From positions 2,046,001 to 2,110,000 of the forward strand of contig OY970063.1 in assembly GCA_963705275.1 (NCBI GenBank): a stretch of DNA of 64,000 bases, given 5' to 3'. The notes under the pieces were generated by a model, which had not been told where the DNA came from, ran no database searches, and was given only the letters and a program-made list of their open reading frames with translations. Positions 33,636 through 42,560 of the stretch are shown here, one piece after another (within the stretch, counting starts at the first letter, position 1; every line of letters starts with the position of its first letter). The translations under genes were made by a program, and so were the position numbers. This DNA is from Fen-1135 sp963705275 (GTDB lineage Bacteria > Desulfobacterota > Syntrophia > Syntrophales > UBA2185).

Positions 33636-35549
33636 GTGAGTAAGATCAATACACTTGAAGATTTAAACAAGGCAGCGAAAAGAGGGCTGGAATCTATCAT
33701 CCCACCAAAGACGAAAATCATGGTCGGAATGGCGACGAGTGGGATTGCCTCGGGGGCCCAGGAGGTCTACAATGCCCTGGAGGCGGAGATACAGAAACGG
33801 AAGCTGGATTTTGTCCTCAGCAAAACGGGAGCTATGGGGATGGATTGCATAGAGCCCCTTGTGGATGTCCTGCAGCCGAACAAGCCACGTCTGGCATACA
33901 GCAAGATGACCGCGAAGAAGGTGCCGGAAGTCATCGACCAGATTGTAAAAGGCGCCGTGAACGGCAACAAACCCACTTACAGAATGGACGAGGAAGACTT
34001 CATCTGTCTGAATGAAAAGAAGCCTTATTTCAAGGGTGCCGTTCCGAAAGATCTGGCGGATGTTCCTAAGATAGGGGATGTCAAATTCTACAAGAAGCAG
34101 TTGAAGCTGGCCACCAGAAACTGCGGGATGATCAACTATGAAAGCATAGATGAATACATCGCCAAGGGCGGTTACTTCAGCCTCCTTAAGGCCCTCACCA
34201 AGATGAAACCGGATGAGATCATTGAAGAGATCATTGCTTCAGGTTTGAGAGGCCGTGGAGGAGGAGGGTTCCCCGCTGGTATCAAGTGGCAGACCTGCAG
34301 ACGCGCTCATGGAGACATTAAATACGTGATCTGCAACGGCGATGAAGGAGACCCCGGCGCTTACATGGATAGAAGCGTTATGGAAGGTGATCCCCACAGT
34401 GTCATCGAAGGAATGATTATTGGCGCATACGCCATTGGTTCCAGTCAAGGATTTATGTATGTCAGAAACGAGTATCCCCTGGCCGTCGCCAATCTGCAGC
34501 GGGCAATTGACCAGGCGAGAGAGTATGGTTTACTCGGGAAAAATATTCTCAATAAAGGTTTTGATTTTGACCTGAAAATAGGCAAGGGCGCAGGCGCATT
34601 CGTTTGCGGTGAATCAACGGCCTTGATGACTTCTCTGGAAGGCAAAGCCGGCGAGCCGAGAGCAAAATACATTCATACTGTTGAGCATGGACTGTGGGAC
34701 AGGCCTTCCAATCTGAATAATGTGGAGACTTGGGCCAATGTTCCCGCCATTATCAGCAGGGGCGCGAAGTGGTTCTCCAGCATAGGCTGTAAGAATAATT
34801 CAGGAACGAAAGTCTTTTCCGTCGTCGGGAAGATCAATAATATCGGTTTGGTTGAGGTGCCCATGGGGATACCTCTGAGAGATATCATATACGAAATCGG
34901 AGGCGGGATTCCCGGCGGCAAGAAGTACAAAGCGGTTCAGACCGGCGGTCCTTCCGGCGGATGCTTGCCCAATAGTCTGATAGATATTCCCGTAGATTTT
35001 GATTCTCTGTGGGAGGCCGGCTCCATGATGGGTTCCGGTGGTATGATCGTCATGGATGAGAGCACCTGCATGGTCGATATCGCGAGGTATTTCATCGATT
35101 TCCTCGAATTTGAATCCTGCGGCAAGTGTGTTCCATGCCGGGAAGGGGTTCACAGGATGAATGAAATCCTGCAAGACATCTGTGAGGGCAAGGGAAAGAA
35201 GGGTGACGTTGAACTTCTGGAGTCAATGTCCCAGGGTATCGTCGATGGTGCCTTGTGCGCCCTTGGCAGCACGGCCGCGAACCCGGTTTTGAGTACCCTG
35301 AAGTATTTCCGCGATGAGTATGTCGCGCATGTGCGGGACAAGAAATGTCCTGCCGGTGTCTGTAAGGCGCTGATCAGTTTCAAGATCAATGCAAAGAAAT
35401 GCACGGGATGCGGCGTTTGCGCCAAGAAGTGTCCTACCGTTTGCATAACTGGTCAAAAGAAGAAGCCACATGTGATTGATCAAACAGTGTGTATCAGGTG
35501 CGGTGTCTGTAGGGAAAGCTGTAAATTTGAAGCAATAAGCATAGAATGA
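33636..35549 (+). CDS. NuoF/HydB-like NADH-binding flavoprotein with C-terminal ferredoxin domain
   Basis: 637 residues. The flavin and NADH site is intact: SGLRGRGGGGFPAGIKW and CNGDEGDPGAYMDR; then SLBB, the N3-type cluster SCGKCVPCREG...C, and a C-terminal two-cluster ferredoxin (CTGCGVCAKKCP, CIRCGVCRESC). The N-terminal thioredoxin-like domain is degenerate: the usual cluster cysteines are replaced (S35, A66, D70; only C71 nearby), so that 2Fe-2S centre is probably lost. Coupled to porA-D upstream, it would pass electrons between a 2-oxoacid oxidoreductase and NAD(P). Confidence 0.9.
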   Translation: MSKINTLEDLNKAAKRGLESIIPPKTKIMVGMATSGIASGAQEVYNALEAEIQKRKLDFVLSKTGAMGMDCIEPLVDVLQPNKPRLAYSKMTAKKVPEVIDQIVKGAVNGNKPTYRMDEEDFICLNEKKPYFKGAVPKDLADVPKIGDVKFYKKQLKLATRNCGMINYESIDEYIAKGGYFSLLKALTKMKPDEIIEEIIASGLRGRGGGGFPAGIKWQTCRRAHGDIKYVICNGDEGDPGAYMDRSVMEGDPHSVIEGMIIGAYAIGSSQGFMYVRNEYPLAVANLQRAIDQAREYGLLGKNILNKGFDFDLKIGKGAGAFVCGESTALMTSLEGKAGEPRAKYIHTVEHGLWDRPSNLNNVETWANVPAIISRGAKWFSSIGCKNNSGTKVFSVVGKINNIGLVEVPMGIPLRDIIYEIGGGIPGGKKYKAVQTGGPSGGCLPNSLIDIPVDFDSLWEAGSMMGSGGMIVMDESTCMVDIARYFIDFLEFESCGKCVPCREGVHRMNEILQDICEGKGKKGDVELLESMSQGIVDGALCALGSTAANPVLSTLKYFRDEYVAHVRDKKCPAGVCKALISFKINAKKCTGCGVCAKKCPTVCITGQKKKPHVIDQTVCIRCGVCRESCKFEAISIE

Positions 35550-36274
35550 AGGTAGGGGAAATGGTAAACTTTATCATAGATGGTAAGAAGGTTGAGGCTA
35601 AGGAAGGTGCAACGGTACTTCAGGTTGCCCGCAATAATGGCATAGTTATTCCGACCCTGTGCTGCCATGAGTCAGTTGCTCCATCAGGAGCATGCCGCCT
35701 CTGTGTAGTTGAGGTGAAGAAAGGCAAGAGAACGAGGATCGTGACGTCATGCCTGTATCCCGTAGATGAAGGTATTGTTGTTGAAACGAAAAGCGAAAGG
35801 GTCATGAATGTCCGGCGTCTAGTTTTGCAGCTTCTTATGGCAAGGTGTCCTGAGTCCGATGTGCTTAAGGATATGGCTAAAGAGATGGGCATTGAACCAC
35901 AACCCGCCTTTCATCCTGAAACAGACAAAGGGAAGTGCGTACTATGCAGACTTTGCGTTAAGGCCTGTGAAGACGTCGTCGGTGTGAGTGCCATTGGCTT
36001 GTCCGGCAGAGGCAAGGACAAGAAAGTTGGCCCCCCATTCGTCGAGGATTCCAAGACATGTATCGGATGCGGTGCGTGCGTGTATATCTGCCCGACGGAG
36101 CATATCGTAATGGAGGCAAAGGACGGCAAGCGGAAAATATGGGGACGTACCTTTAAGATGCAGGCTTGCGAGAAATGTGGCAGGTATTTTGCCCCGATTG
36201 ACCAGCTGAAGTATATAAGCCAGAAGACTGGCACTCCCTTGAAGGAGCTCGGCGTCTGCATGAGCTGCAAATAA
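35546..36274 (+). CDS. NuoG/HydA N-terminal-like FeS protein (no hydrogenase domain)
   Basis: 242 residues; the ATG overlaps the previous stop, while a second ATG at 35561 (MVNFIIDGKKVEAKEG, family-like start, GGGG close by) is also likely. Plant-type 2Fe-2S domain (CCHESVAPSGACRLC ... TSC), then two 4Fe-4S motifs CVLCRLCVKACE and CIGCGACVYICP, and a C-terminal C-x2-C pair (ACEKCGRYF, GVCMSCK). It stops where the H-cluster domain of HydA would begin, so it is an electron-wire subunit. Last gene before a terminator. Confidence 0.88.
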   Translation: MKVGEMVNFIIDGKKVEAKEGATVLQVARNNGIVIPTLCCHESVAPSGACRLCVVEVKKGKRTRIVTSCLYPVDEGIVVETKSERVMNVRRLVLQLLMARCPESDVLKDMAKEMGIEPQPAFHPETDKGKCVLCRLCVKACEDVVGVSAIGLSGRGKDKKVGPPFVEDSKTCIGCGACVYICPTEHIVMEAKDGKRKIWGRTFKMQACEKCGRYFAPIDQLKYISQKTGTPLKELGVCMSCK

Positions 36275-36339
36275 GGAGCACAATTGAGAATGCCTATATA
36301 GGCGAGTTTTTGATGCGGTGGCAAAGTCAGAAATGATTG

Positions 36340-36376
36340 AAGCCCTGGTGATTTTTTTCACCGGGGCTTTTTTTGT
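36340..36376 (+). terminator. rho-independent terminator of the por-nuo operon
   Basis: AAGCCCTGGTGA and TCACCGGGGCTT pair around a T-rich loop and are followed by T7. Confidence 0.85.
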
Positions 36377-36526
36377 TCATGCGTCTCCTCACGGCATTTG
36401 TCACTGCTCCTTGCGTCCTTGAGTCGAATGGTATTGACATACTCGATGAGCCACTTTATATTTTCTTTAGAAAGATGAAGTTTCTTGCATATATTGATCA
36501 CAAGGCTGCGGAAGGGGGAACGATAG

Positions 36527-37174
36527 ATGGCCGAAAAGATAGACAGGATAACTGTCGATATGAATGCGGACCGGCTGCCCGAGGATCTTAAGAGGTATAA
36601 GGCAAAGGCAATGGAATTGGGTGCCACCCGAGCCACAATTGTAAACGTAAAAGAGATTCCCGTGGATGAAAGAATTGTGCTGAAATGTCAGATACCGCGG
36701 TGTTTTGGATACGGGACCAGTGTGCACTGTCCGCCCCACACATTGAAACCGGCAGAGCTGCGTGATCTGTTAAAAGGGTTCCAGTGGGCAGTCTTTTTTT
36801 CCGTCGATGTTCCGCCGGAGGTTATAGTGAGAGACAGGGCCACGATAAAAGAAAGAGAGGCGGCATATCGGAAAATCTTTGAAATCGTGGGTGAGATCGA
36901 ATCCATGGCCTTTTACGATGGCCACTATCTGGCCTTCGGCTTTGCAGCCGGTTCCTGCCGGCATACGTTCTGCAGCCAGCAGGAGAGCTGCCAGGCCATG
37001 GAGGGGAAGAGGTGCAGGATATCTCTTCGCTCGCGGCCTTCCATGGAAGCCGTAGGCATTGATGTTTATAAAATGGCCGCTGCAAGCGGGTGGGACATCT
37101 ACCCTATAGGCAGTAACGCCAAACCGGAAGAGATATGCAAAGGCACTCTTGCAGGGATCATCATCATACAATGA
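36527..37174 (+). CDS. DUF2284 predicted metal-binding protein (copy 2)
   Basis: 215 residues, related to the protein at 23155: LKCQIPRCFGYGTSVHCPPH, FGFAAGSCRHTFCSQQESC and SRPSMEAVGIDVYKMA match it block by block. Longer N-terminus and an inserted charged helix in the middle. GGGGGAACG precedes the ATG. Own transcript after the por-nuo terminator; a GNAT gene follows. Function unknown. Confidence 0.83.
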   Translation: MAEKIDRITVDMNADRLPEDLKRYKAKAMELGATRATIVNVKEIPVDERIVLKCQIPRCFGYGTSVHCPPHTLKPAELRDLLKGFQWAVFFSVDVPPEVIVRDRATIKEREAAYRKIFEIVGEIESMAFYDGHYLAFGFAAGSCRHTFCSQQESCQAMEGKRCRISLRSRPSMEAVGIDVYKMAAASGWDIYPIGSNAKPEEICKGTLAGIIIIQ

Positions 37175-37243
37175 GAATCTTCCCGCTCTTGACGCTATAA
37201 CCATCCCGCTCAGTTGAAGCCAAAAGATCAAGGGGTCTGCCTG

Positions 37244-37732
37244 ATGCTTGAGCAAAAAATATCCGACTCCAAGTTGACGGTCATCAGAACTTCAAAAAAT
37301 AATTCCGGAAAAATATATGACCTTGAAAGGCGCATATTCAGGGCGAATGAATGCTTCTCGCGATCGCAACTGCGATATCTCAAGTCTTCACCTAATGCCT
37401 CCTTTTTTCTTCTTCGCGATAAGAACTCTTACGTCGGATTCGGTATCACCCTGAGGGACAAGTTGAGAAATGGTAAATATAAGGGAAGAATCTATTCTAT
37501 TGGTGTACTTCCCGCATACAGAAGCACGGGCGCCGGCAAGTTCTTACTGGATTCGATGGAAAGAAACCTGATCGAATCGAATGTCTTATTTATCGTTTTA
37601 GAGACGCTGAAAGGTAAAGGTGGAGCGGAACATTTTTTTGCGAAGCAAGGTTACGTGGAATCGAAATTTCTTCCCAATTATTATCCTTACGGCGATGCTG
37701 TACGCATGAGAAAAGATGTTACAACAGGGTGA
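37244..37732 (+). CDS. GNAT family N-acetyltransferase
   Basis: 162 residues from ATG 37244, with AAGGGG eight bases upstream. Core IYSIGVLPAYRSTGAGKFLL and the following LETLKGKGGAEHFFAKQGYV show the acetyl-CoA fold. Ends VRMRKDV as RimI-like enzymes do. Substrate unknown. Confidence 0.82.
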   Translation: MLEQKISDSKLTVIRTSKNNSGKIYDLERRIFRANECFSRSQLRYLKSSPNASFFLLRDKNSYVGFGITLRDKLRNGKYKGRIYSIGVLPAYRSTGAGKFLLDSMERNLIESNVLFIVLETLKGKGGAEHFFAKQGYVESKFLPNYYPYGDAVRMRKDVTTG

Positions 37733-37773
37733 TTGAGTGCAATGCAAATAAAAGGTTGGAGGAATGTGTTTCT

Positions 37774-38473
37774 TTATTGTTCCTGAGATATGTATCTCCA
37801 GACATCCACATCATCACCGGACTTTTTCCGGAGCTTTTCCGCTGCCGTCCGGACGATGATCTTCGCCACATCGGCCGGGTCTGCCCCCTGATAATCCGTC
37901 ATTCTCGTCGCCGTCAACCCGGGGTTGACGCAATAGACCCTCACCCTGTCGGGAAGTTCCAGGGCAAGGGCCCGGGTGAAACCCCTCACACCCCACTTCG
38001 TCGCGCAGTATACTGTGAGATCAGGCAGCACTTCCTTTGCAAGCCCGCTTGCGATATTGACGATCACCGCTTCTTTCTGCCTGTGAAGGAGGGGTAGGAA
38101 TGATCGCGTGGTGTTGATCAGCCCGAGCAAATTTACGCCAACTTGATTTGCCGTTTCTTCAGCCGATTGTTCGATAAGGGGTTTTTCCGCCAGCACGCCG
38201 GCAACATTGATCAGAATGTCAAGGCGGGAAAATCTATCTGTCTGTAACCGATTTTACGAGACGCCTGACGGAGCCGTCATTGCGGACATCCAGGCGATAG
38301 AGGGCGGCCTTGCCATGCTTCAGGCATTCTTTGAGGACTTCTTCTCCGGCTGCCCTGCCCTTGAAATATGTCAATATGAGCCTGCACCTTTCCCGGGCAA
38401 GCTGGAGGGCGGTCTCTCTGCCTATACCCGAACTTGAACCCGTGACAAGAATGCTTTTATCTTCCAGATTCAT
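37774..38473 (-). pseudogene. short-chain dehydrogenase/reductase, one frameshift
   Basis: First frame from ATG 38473 (GGGAGG upstream): MNLEDKSILVTGSSSGIGRE, the NAD(P) site TGxxxGIG, up to SVTDR then TAG. One base on the sequence continues FSRLDILINVAGVLAEKPL, VNIASGL, and YCATKWGVRGFTRALALEL with the catalytic Y-x3-K, through NPGLTATRM. Deleting one base, or a duplicated AGAT (AGATAGAT at the break), restores about 232 residues. Next to an old yellow enzyme gene on the same strand, 27 bases apart. Cofactor choice and substrate unknown. Confidence 0.78.
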
Positions 38474-38499
38474 TGGTATTCCTCCCGGAGCAAAAACTC

Positions 38500-39621
38500 T
38501 CAGTGCCTCGCAGCTTTTCCGTCTTCTTTTCTTTCCGTTGCGCAATAAATGCCGCCTTCTTCGAGTCCGCCCGTGAAACAGTTGTTGCACGAAATGCACC
38601 TGGTGGGTCTCCTGTCGCCCTGCAGCCAGCGATTTGCGAGCCCCGGTTCCCAGATGAGAGGCCTGGCCAGGGCGATGTAATCCATGCCATCATCCTGGAT
38701 GGCTTTCTCGACAACTTCATAAGATCTGAATCCACCCACTACGATTAGCGGGCAATCCACTGCCTTCTTGATTCGGCGGGCCATCTCAAGATTATAAGCC
38801 TCTCTCTCCGGTTTTGTTATTTTGGTTCGCACCGGGCTTTTTCCACCGGAAGATGGCGTGCCGGCAGATACTTCTATGGCATCGATGCCCGCTTCGAAGA
38901 GTCTCCTGGCAGAGTAGATCGCGTCCTCAATTTCGAGACCACCTTTGATGAAATCTGCGGCGTTGAGCTTGATGAGCAAAGGATAATCCGCGCCGACTCT
39001 CTCCCTAACCTGTCGATAGACTTCGAGGGGAAACCGCGCCCGATTATCAATGCCGCCGCCATATTCGTCGCTGCGGCGGTTGGTGAGAGGAGAAAGGAAC
39101 TGGTTGAGCAGAAAGCCGTGGGCCCCATGCAGTTGCACGGCATCGAATCCCCACGCCTGTGCGCGCTGCGCCGCATTTCCGAATGCCGCAGCGATCTTGT
39201 TGATTTCGTCTCTTGTGAGTTCCGCAGGGATCTCCGGAAACTGCTCAACCTTAACTGCTGAAGGGGCAAAGGGCTTGCGGCCGGCGGTCTTTGCATCTGT
39301 CTGGCCGCCGCCATGGACTACCTGGACTGCTATCCTTCCCCCCTCATCGTGTACAGCCTTTGCCATTCGCTTGAATGAATCCGCAAAGGCGTCGGTATGG
39401 ATACCCATCTGGCCGGGCAAACTCTTGCCGTCCGGCCGTACATACGCATAGCTCGTGATGATGAGGCCTATGCCTCCTCGTGCCAGGTCGCGATATAAGG
39501 TGATGAGCTTTTCTCCCGGCCTGCCATCCTGATCGCACATCCCCTCCCATGTAGCGGATCTTATCAGCCTGTTGCGCATTGTCATGCCATTAATTTCCGT
39601 TTCTTCGAATATCGCGGCCAT
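38500..39621 (-). CDS. NADH:flavin oxidoreductase, old yellow enzyme family
   Basis: 373 residues. TIM-barrel ene-reductase: INGMTMRNRLIRSATWEG, GGRIAVQVVHGGGQ, WGFDAVQLHGAHGFLLNQFL (active-site HGAH), SDEYGGGIDNRARF, and GMDYIALARPLI. The C-terminal CISCNNCF could carry a 4Fe-4S cluster as in 2,4-dienoyl-CoA reductase-like members, though the second domain of that enzyme is absent. Divergent from a MarR regulator with a palindrome between them, so probably its target together with the SDR. Confidence 0.9.
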   Translation of the reverse strand: MAAIFEETEINGMTMRNRLIRSATWEGMCDQDGRPGEKLITLYRDLARGGIGLIITSYAYVRPDGKSLPGQMGIHTDAFADSFKRMAKAVHDEGGRIAVQVVHGGGQTDAKTAGRKPFAPSAVKVEQFPEIPAELTRDEINKIAAAFGNAAQRAQAWGFDAVQLHGAHGFLLNQFLSPLTNRRSDEYGGGIDNRARFPLEVYRQVRERVGADYPLLIKLNAADFIKGGLEIEDAIYSARRLFEAGIDAIEVSAGTPSSGGKSPVRTKITKPEREAYNLEMARRIKKAVDCPLIVVGGFRSYEVVEKAIQDDGMDYIALARPLIWEPGLANRWLQGDRRPTRCISCNNCFTGGLEEGGIYCATERKEDGKAARH

Positions 39622-39866
39622 CTTTCCTCCTCAGCGGGCTTTCCTTAAGATGCAGTATCGGGTATAACGAACGACCTGACTGATCCGTTGCCTCATCAAT
39701 CACTTTTTAAAATATACATGAACCGGACTATTTTAGGAAGAACAACTTGCGGTAATCTGCATGTCATGTAGCTTTCTTCGTGGAGGTAGAAATGCACTCC
39801 GTTCGCATCGAATGAAAAATCCATTTTACGACAGCAGGGGCATAAGAATTCTTCTTTAAAAAGAGA

Positions 39867-39893
39867 TTGACAAGAACCTCTTCCTGCTATAGT
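39867..39893 (+). promoter_or_regulatory. promoter of the MarR gene
   Basis: TTGACA and TATAGT with a 15-base spacer; the -10 box overlaps the palindrome at 39890. Confidence 0.5.
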
Positions 39894-39907
39894 TGTATAT
39901 ACAACTA
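39890..39907. promoter_or_regulatory. 18-bp palindromic operator between old yellow enzyme and MarR genes
   Basis: TAGTTGTATATACAACTA is a perfect palindrome lying over the -10 region of the marR promoter. Size and place fit a MarR dimer site that represses its own gene and perhaps the divergent one. Confidence 0.65.
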
Positions 39908-39924
39908 CCCCGGAATAATATCCT

Positions 39925-40383
39925 ATGAAGAGAGTTAACGAAAGATTATCGCCTATAAGGAGTATGTCGCAGCAGTGCATTGCCGTGCGGATACGGCTGC
40001 TCAGCCGCATGGTAACTAACATCTATGACTCCGCATTGAGCCCGTTCGGTGTCAAGCTCAATCAGATAAGCATACTGGTCTTCGTCCATCTGACTGGAGA
40101 GGTTGGATATGATGCCTTGTGCAAGCGGCTGAAGATGGAAAAATCAACAGCCAGCAGAAATATAGAGCGCATGAAAAAAAAGGGGTGGCTTGATATCGTT
40201 TCTGCCGAGGGAGAAAAGAGGAAATTCTTAAAGATCACCTCTAAAGGAGAGGTGCTCTTGGGAAAGGTGCATGGAGTATGGGAAGACGCGCAAAAAAAGG
40301 CCCTAGATCTGCTTGGAGAAGAAGGGGCGGAAGTCCTCTGCGGTATCGCAAACGGAATCTGGAAAAAAGATAGGGAACGATAA
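39925..40383 (+). CDS. MarR family transcriptional regulator
   Basis: 152 residues; a start at ATG 39964 (MSQQCIAVRIR) with AAGGAG beside it is equally possible. Winged-helix pattern: LNQISILVFVHLTGEVGYDA, LCKRLKMEKSTASRNIERMKK (recognition helix) and wing VSAEGEKRKFLKITSKG. Binds DNA as a dimer, usually released by a small ligand. A perfect palindrome lies just upstream. Confidence 0.87.
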   Translation: MKRVNERLSPIRSMSQQCIAVRIRLLSRMVTNIYDSALSPFGVKLNQISILVFVHLTGEVGYDALCKRLKMEKSTASRNIERMKKKGWLDIVSAEGEKRKFLKITSKGEVLLGKVHGVWEDAQKKALDLLGEEGAEVLCGIANGIWKKDRER

Positions 40384-40426
40384 GAACTCTAGCGAAATAA
40401 TTGTGTATATGAAGAGGAGGAAGAAC

Positions 40427-41215
40427 ATGAAAAAAAGAATTAAAGAATTTGCGTTAAGCCTTGGGATTGACGACGTGGGAGTAGCGGCTGCTGCTGATTA
40501 TCGGAGTCCCCGCTCGCCGAAGCTCGAAACCATTTTTCCCGGTGTAAAATCGATCGTTGTCATGGCCTACAAAGAACCTTCAAGCTGCGAGAGCGCTAAT
40601 ATGCAGGTGGCCATGAGCGGCAGAATGGATGTGATGGAATTTTCGCGGTCGTGCAACTACAGAATGAGCCGTTTTATCGAGAGGGAATTTGGCGCGACGG
40701 CGATGGCCGCCCCTGCTTCCTATCCCCTGGAGATGAGCATGGAGACCATGGGTGCAATCGGTGATGTCTCCCTTCGGCATGCGGCGATTGCGGCTGGTCT
40801 GGGGGCCTTCGGCAGGCATAACCTCGTCATCCATCCTAAACTCGGTACGCGCGTGATCTTCACGGCGATACTGACCGATTTGGAGATCGCATCCGATGCC
40901 CCGTGCAAAGAAGAGCTTTGCATTAACTGCGATCTCTGTGTCGAGCAATGCCCGGCCGGGGCTCTCGATGAAGTAAACAGGACGGACGTGGCAAAATGCC
41001 TCCGCAACTCGCAGCCGTACGGCATAGGCAACAGTATCCGCTTCTGGTCAAAATTCGCTGACGGCACGCCTGAGGAAAAGAAAAAGATGGTCAAAGGGGT
41101 GGATTTCTGGCGCATGTATCAGGCCGGGTTCATCGGTTTCCAATATTTCTGCTGGAACTGTATGAAGTCCTGTCCGGTGGGGCAGAAAGATGAGAAAGCA
41201 TCAATACAAAAGTAG
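40427..41215 (+). CDS. QueG-like 4Fe-4S double-cluster protein
   Basis: 262 residues from ATG 40427 (GAGGAGG upstream). Pattern of epoxyqueuosine-reductase-like proteins: KEFALSLGIDDVGVAAA, HAAIAAGLGAFGRHNLVIHP, LGTRVIFTAIL, then CINCDLCVEQCPAGA and FCWNCMKSCPVG, two 4Fe-4S clusters. True QueG binds cobalamin; here the C-terminal HEAT part is missing, so it may be a related redox protein rather than QueG. 43 bases downstream of marR, likely cotranscribed with it. Confidence 0.72.
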   Translation: MKKRIKEFALSLGIDDVGVAAAADYRSPRSPKLETIFPGVKSIVVMAYKEPSSCESANMQVAMSGRMDVMEFSRSCNYRMSRFIEREFGATAMAAPASYPLEMSMETMGAIGDVSLRHAAIAAGLGAFGRHNLVIHPKLGTRVIFTAILTDLEIASDAPCKEELCINCDLCVEQCPAGALDEVNRTDVAKCLRNSQPYGIGNSIRFWSKFADGTPEEKKKMVKGVDFWRMYQAGFIGFQYFCWNCMKSCPVGQKDEKASIQK

Positions 41216-41378
41216 CGTCTGCAATGTCATCCGCGTGCGGGCAGGATCGAGCCATCGCAGACGACTATAGACGCAGTTATCATCAGAAGATGTTGGGCTT
41301 GGAACGGGCATACCGAGCCGTGAGGAAAAGATTATATCCGTCCGCAGGCAGCGATACAAGACGGCCCCCCGGAGGGTT

Positions 41379-42560
41379 CTAAGATTTGCCAAATAGTCTT
41401 TCCGCTGCTGCCTGAGCTTCCCCGTATACCTTCCTCAGGGGGATGCTCATTCTTGCTGCGATCTGCCGGCAGTCTTCGTATTCCGGAGATAAAATCATTT
41501 TTTCGGTGTCTATTTGACTTATCTTTACCCTTACTGGTCCGAATAACGTCTCCACAGTGATCAGCTTTCTGGGGAGCTTTCGCCTCTCCAGACGCTGAAA
41601 TCTGACCCCCAAAGATGTGGTTTCTGCGAAGATTATGGCAATGGTCTCATCCAGTTTATCCGGTGTAATCAAGATGCTGAGCAGCGTACCCGGCCTATTC
41701 TTCTTCATGAATATGGGCGTCATGAAGGCGTCAAGGGCGCCTCTTTCCAGGAGTCTTTCCATGGTGTAGCCGACGATCTCGGGATTCATGTCGTCAATAT
41801 TAGTTTCGATGAGGATGACATCGTCTTTCTCATATTCCTGCTTAACTCCCGCCTCACCTATCCAGACCCGAAGCAGGTTAGGTGTTTTCAAATCCCTGCT
41901 CCCGGCACCGTAGCCGATGTGTTCAATTTTCATCTCCGGAATGGTGCCGAAGCTTTGCACCACATGCTTGAGAATCGCTATCCCTGTCGGTGTGACAAGC
42001 TCTTTCTCGCTACTGCTTGCATATACGGGTATGCCCTTAAGCAACTCCAGGGTGGCAGGCGCGGGAAGGGGCAGGACGCCATGGTTGCATTCAACGAATC
42101 CTGTCCCCACGGGAATCTTCGAGGCGTACACGGTTTCGATGTCCATCATCTTCATGACTATGAGGGACCCAACGATGTCAACAATGGAATCCAATCCACC
42201 GATCTCATGAAAATGAACGTCTCCGGGATTGGTGTTGTGGATCTTTGCCTCGACCTCTGCAAGTTCGCGAAATATTGATTTGGCGCCCGACTTGATGTCA
42301 TCTGGCAGGTTGCTGTCATCCATGATCCTTTCAATATCCGTCAGATGCCTCTCAGCATGGCTGCGATCCTGATTGACAAAGAACCTGGTTCCCGAGAGAC
42401 CTCCCCTGGTTGTCTTTTCGGCCTTCAGGGTGAATCCGGATATATTCAGTTTTCCCAGTTCTGATTCAAGCATGTGCAAATCGGCACCGGCGTCAATCAG
42501 CGCTCCGAGTATCATATCTCCGCTGACGCCTGAGAAACAATCGAAATAGGCTATCCTCAT
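41379..42560 (-). CDS. larC: nickel pincer cofactor biosynthesis protein LarC (nickel insertion)
   Basis: 393 residues. MRIAYFDCFSGVSGDMILGA, DVHFHEIGGLDSIVDIVGS, TGTGFVECNHGVLPLPAPAT-like segment, VTPTGIAILKH and the C-terminal ETNIDDMNPEIVGYTMERL are the LarC marks. A CTP-using cyclometallase that puts nickel into the pyridinium cofactor. Encoded as one frame here, without the larC1/larC2 frameshift of lactobacilli. Overlaps larB by four bases. Confidence 0.95.
   Translation of the reverse strand: MRIAYFDCFSGVSGDMILGALIDAGADLHMLESELGKLNISGFTLKAEKTTRGGLSGTRFFVNQDRSHAERHLTDIERIMDDSNLPDDIKSGAKSIFRELAEVEAKIHNTNPGDVHFHEIGGLDSIVDIVGSLIVMKMMDIETVYASKIPVGTGFVECNHGVLPLPAPATLELLKGIPVYASSSEKELVTPTGIAILKHVVQSFGTIPEMKIEHIGYGAGSRDLKTPNLLRVWIGEAGVKQEYEKDDVILIETNIDDMNPEIVGYTMERLLERGALDAFMTPIFMKKNRPGTLLSILITPDKLDETIAIIFAETTSLGVRFQRLERRKLPRKLITVETLFGPVRVKISQIDTEKMILSPEYEDCRQIAARMSIPLRKVYGEAQAAAERLFGKS

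Noticed and set aside
35546..36274. Iron-only hydrogenase HydA
   Set aside because: The protein has the N-terminal FeS domains but ends before any H-cluster motif.
39696..39900. Minus-strand open frame with a CPCC motif opposite the marR promoter
   Set aside because: It overlaps the marR start on the other strand, lacks a ribosome site and has no family pattern; chance is more likely.
40427..41215. Bona fide QueG (epoxyqueuosine reductase)
   Set aside because: C-terminal part is missing and no queuosine genes are near; called QueG-like only.
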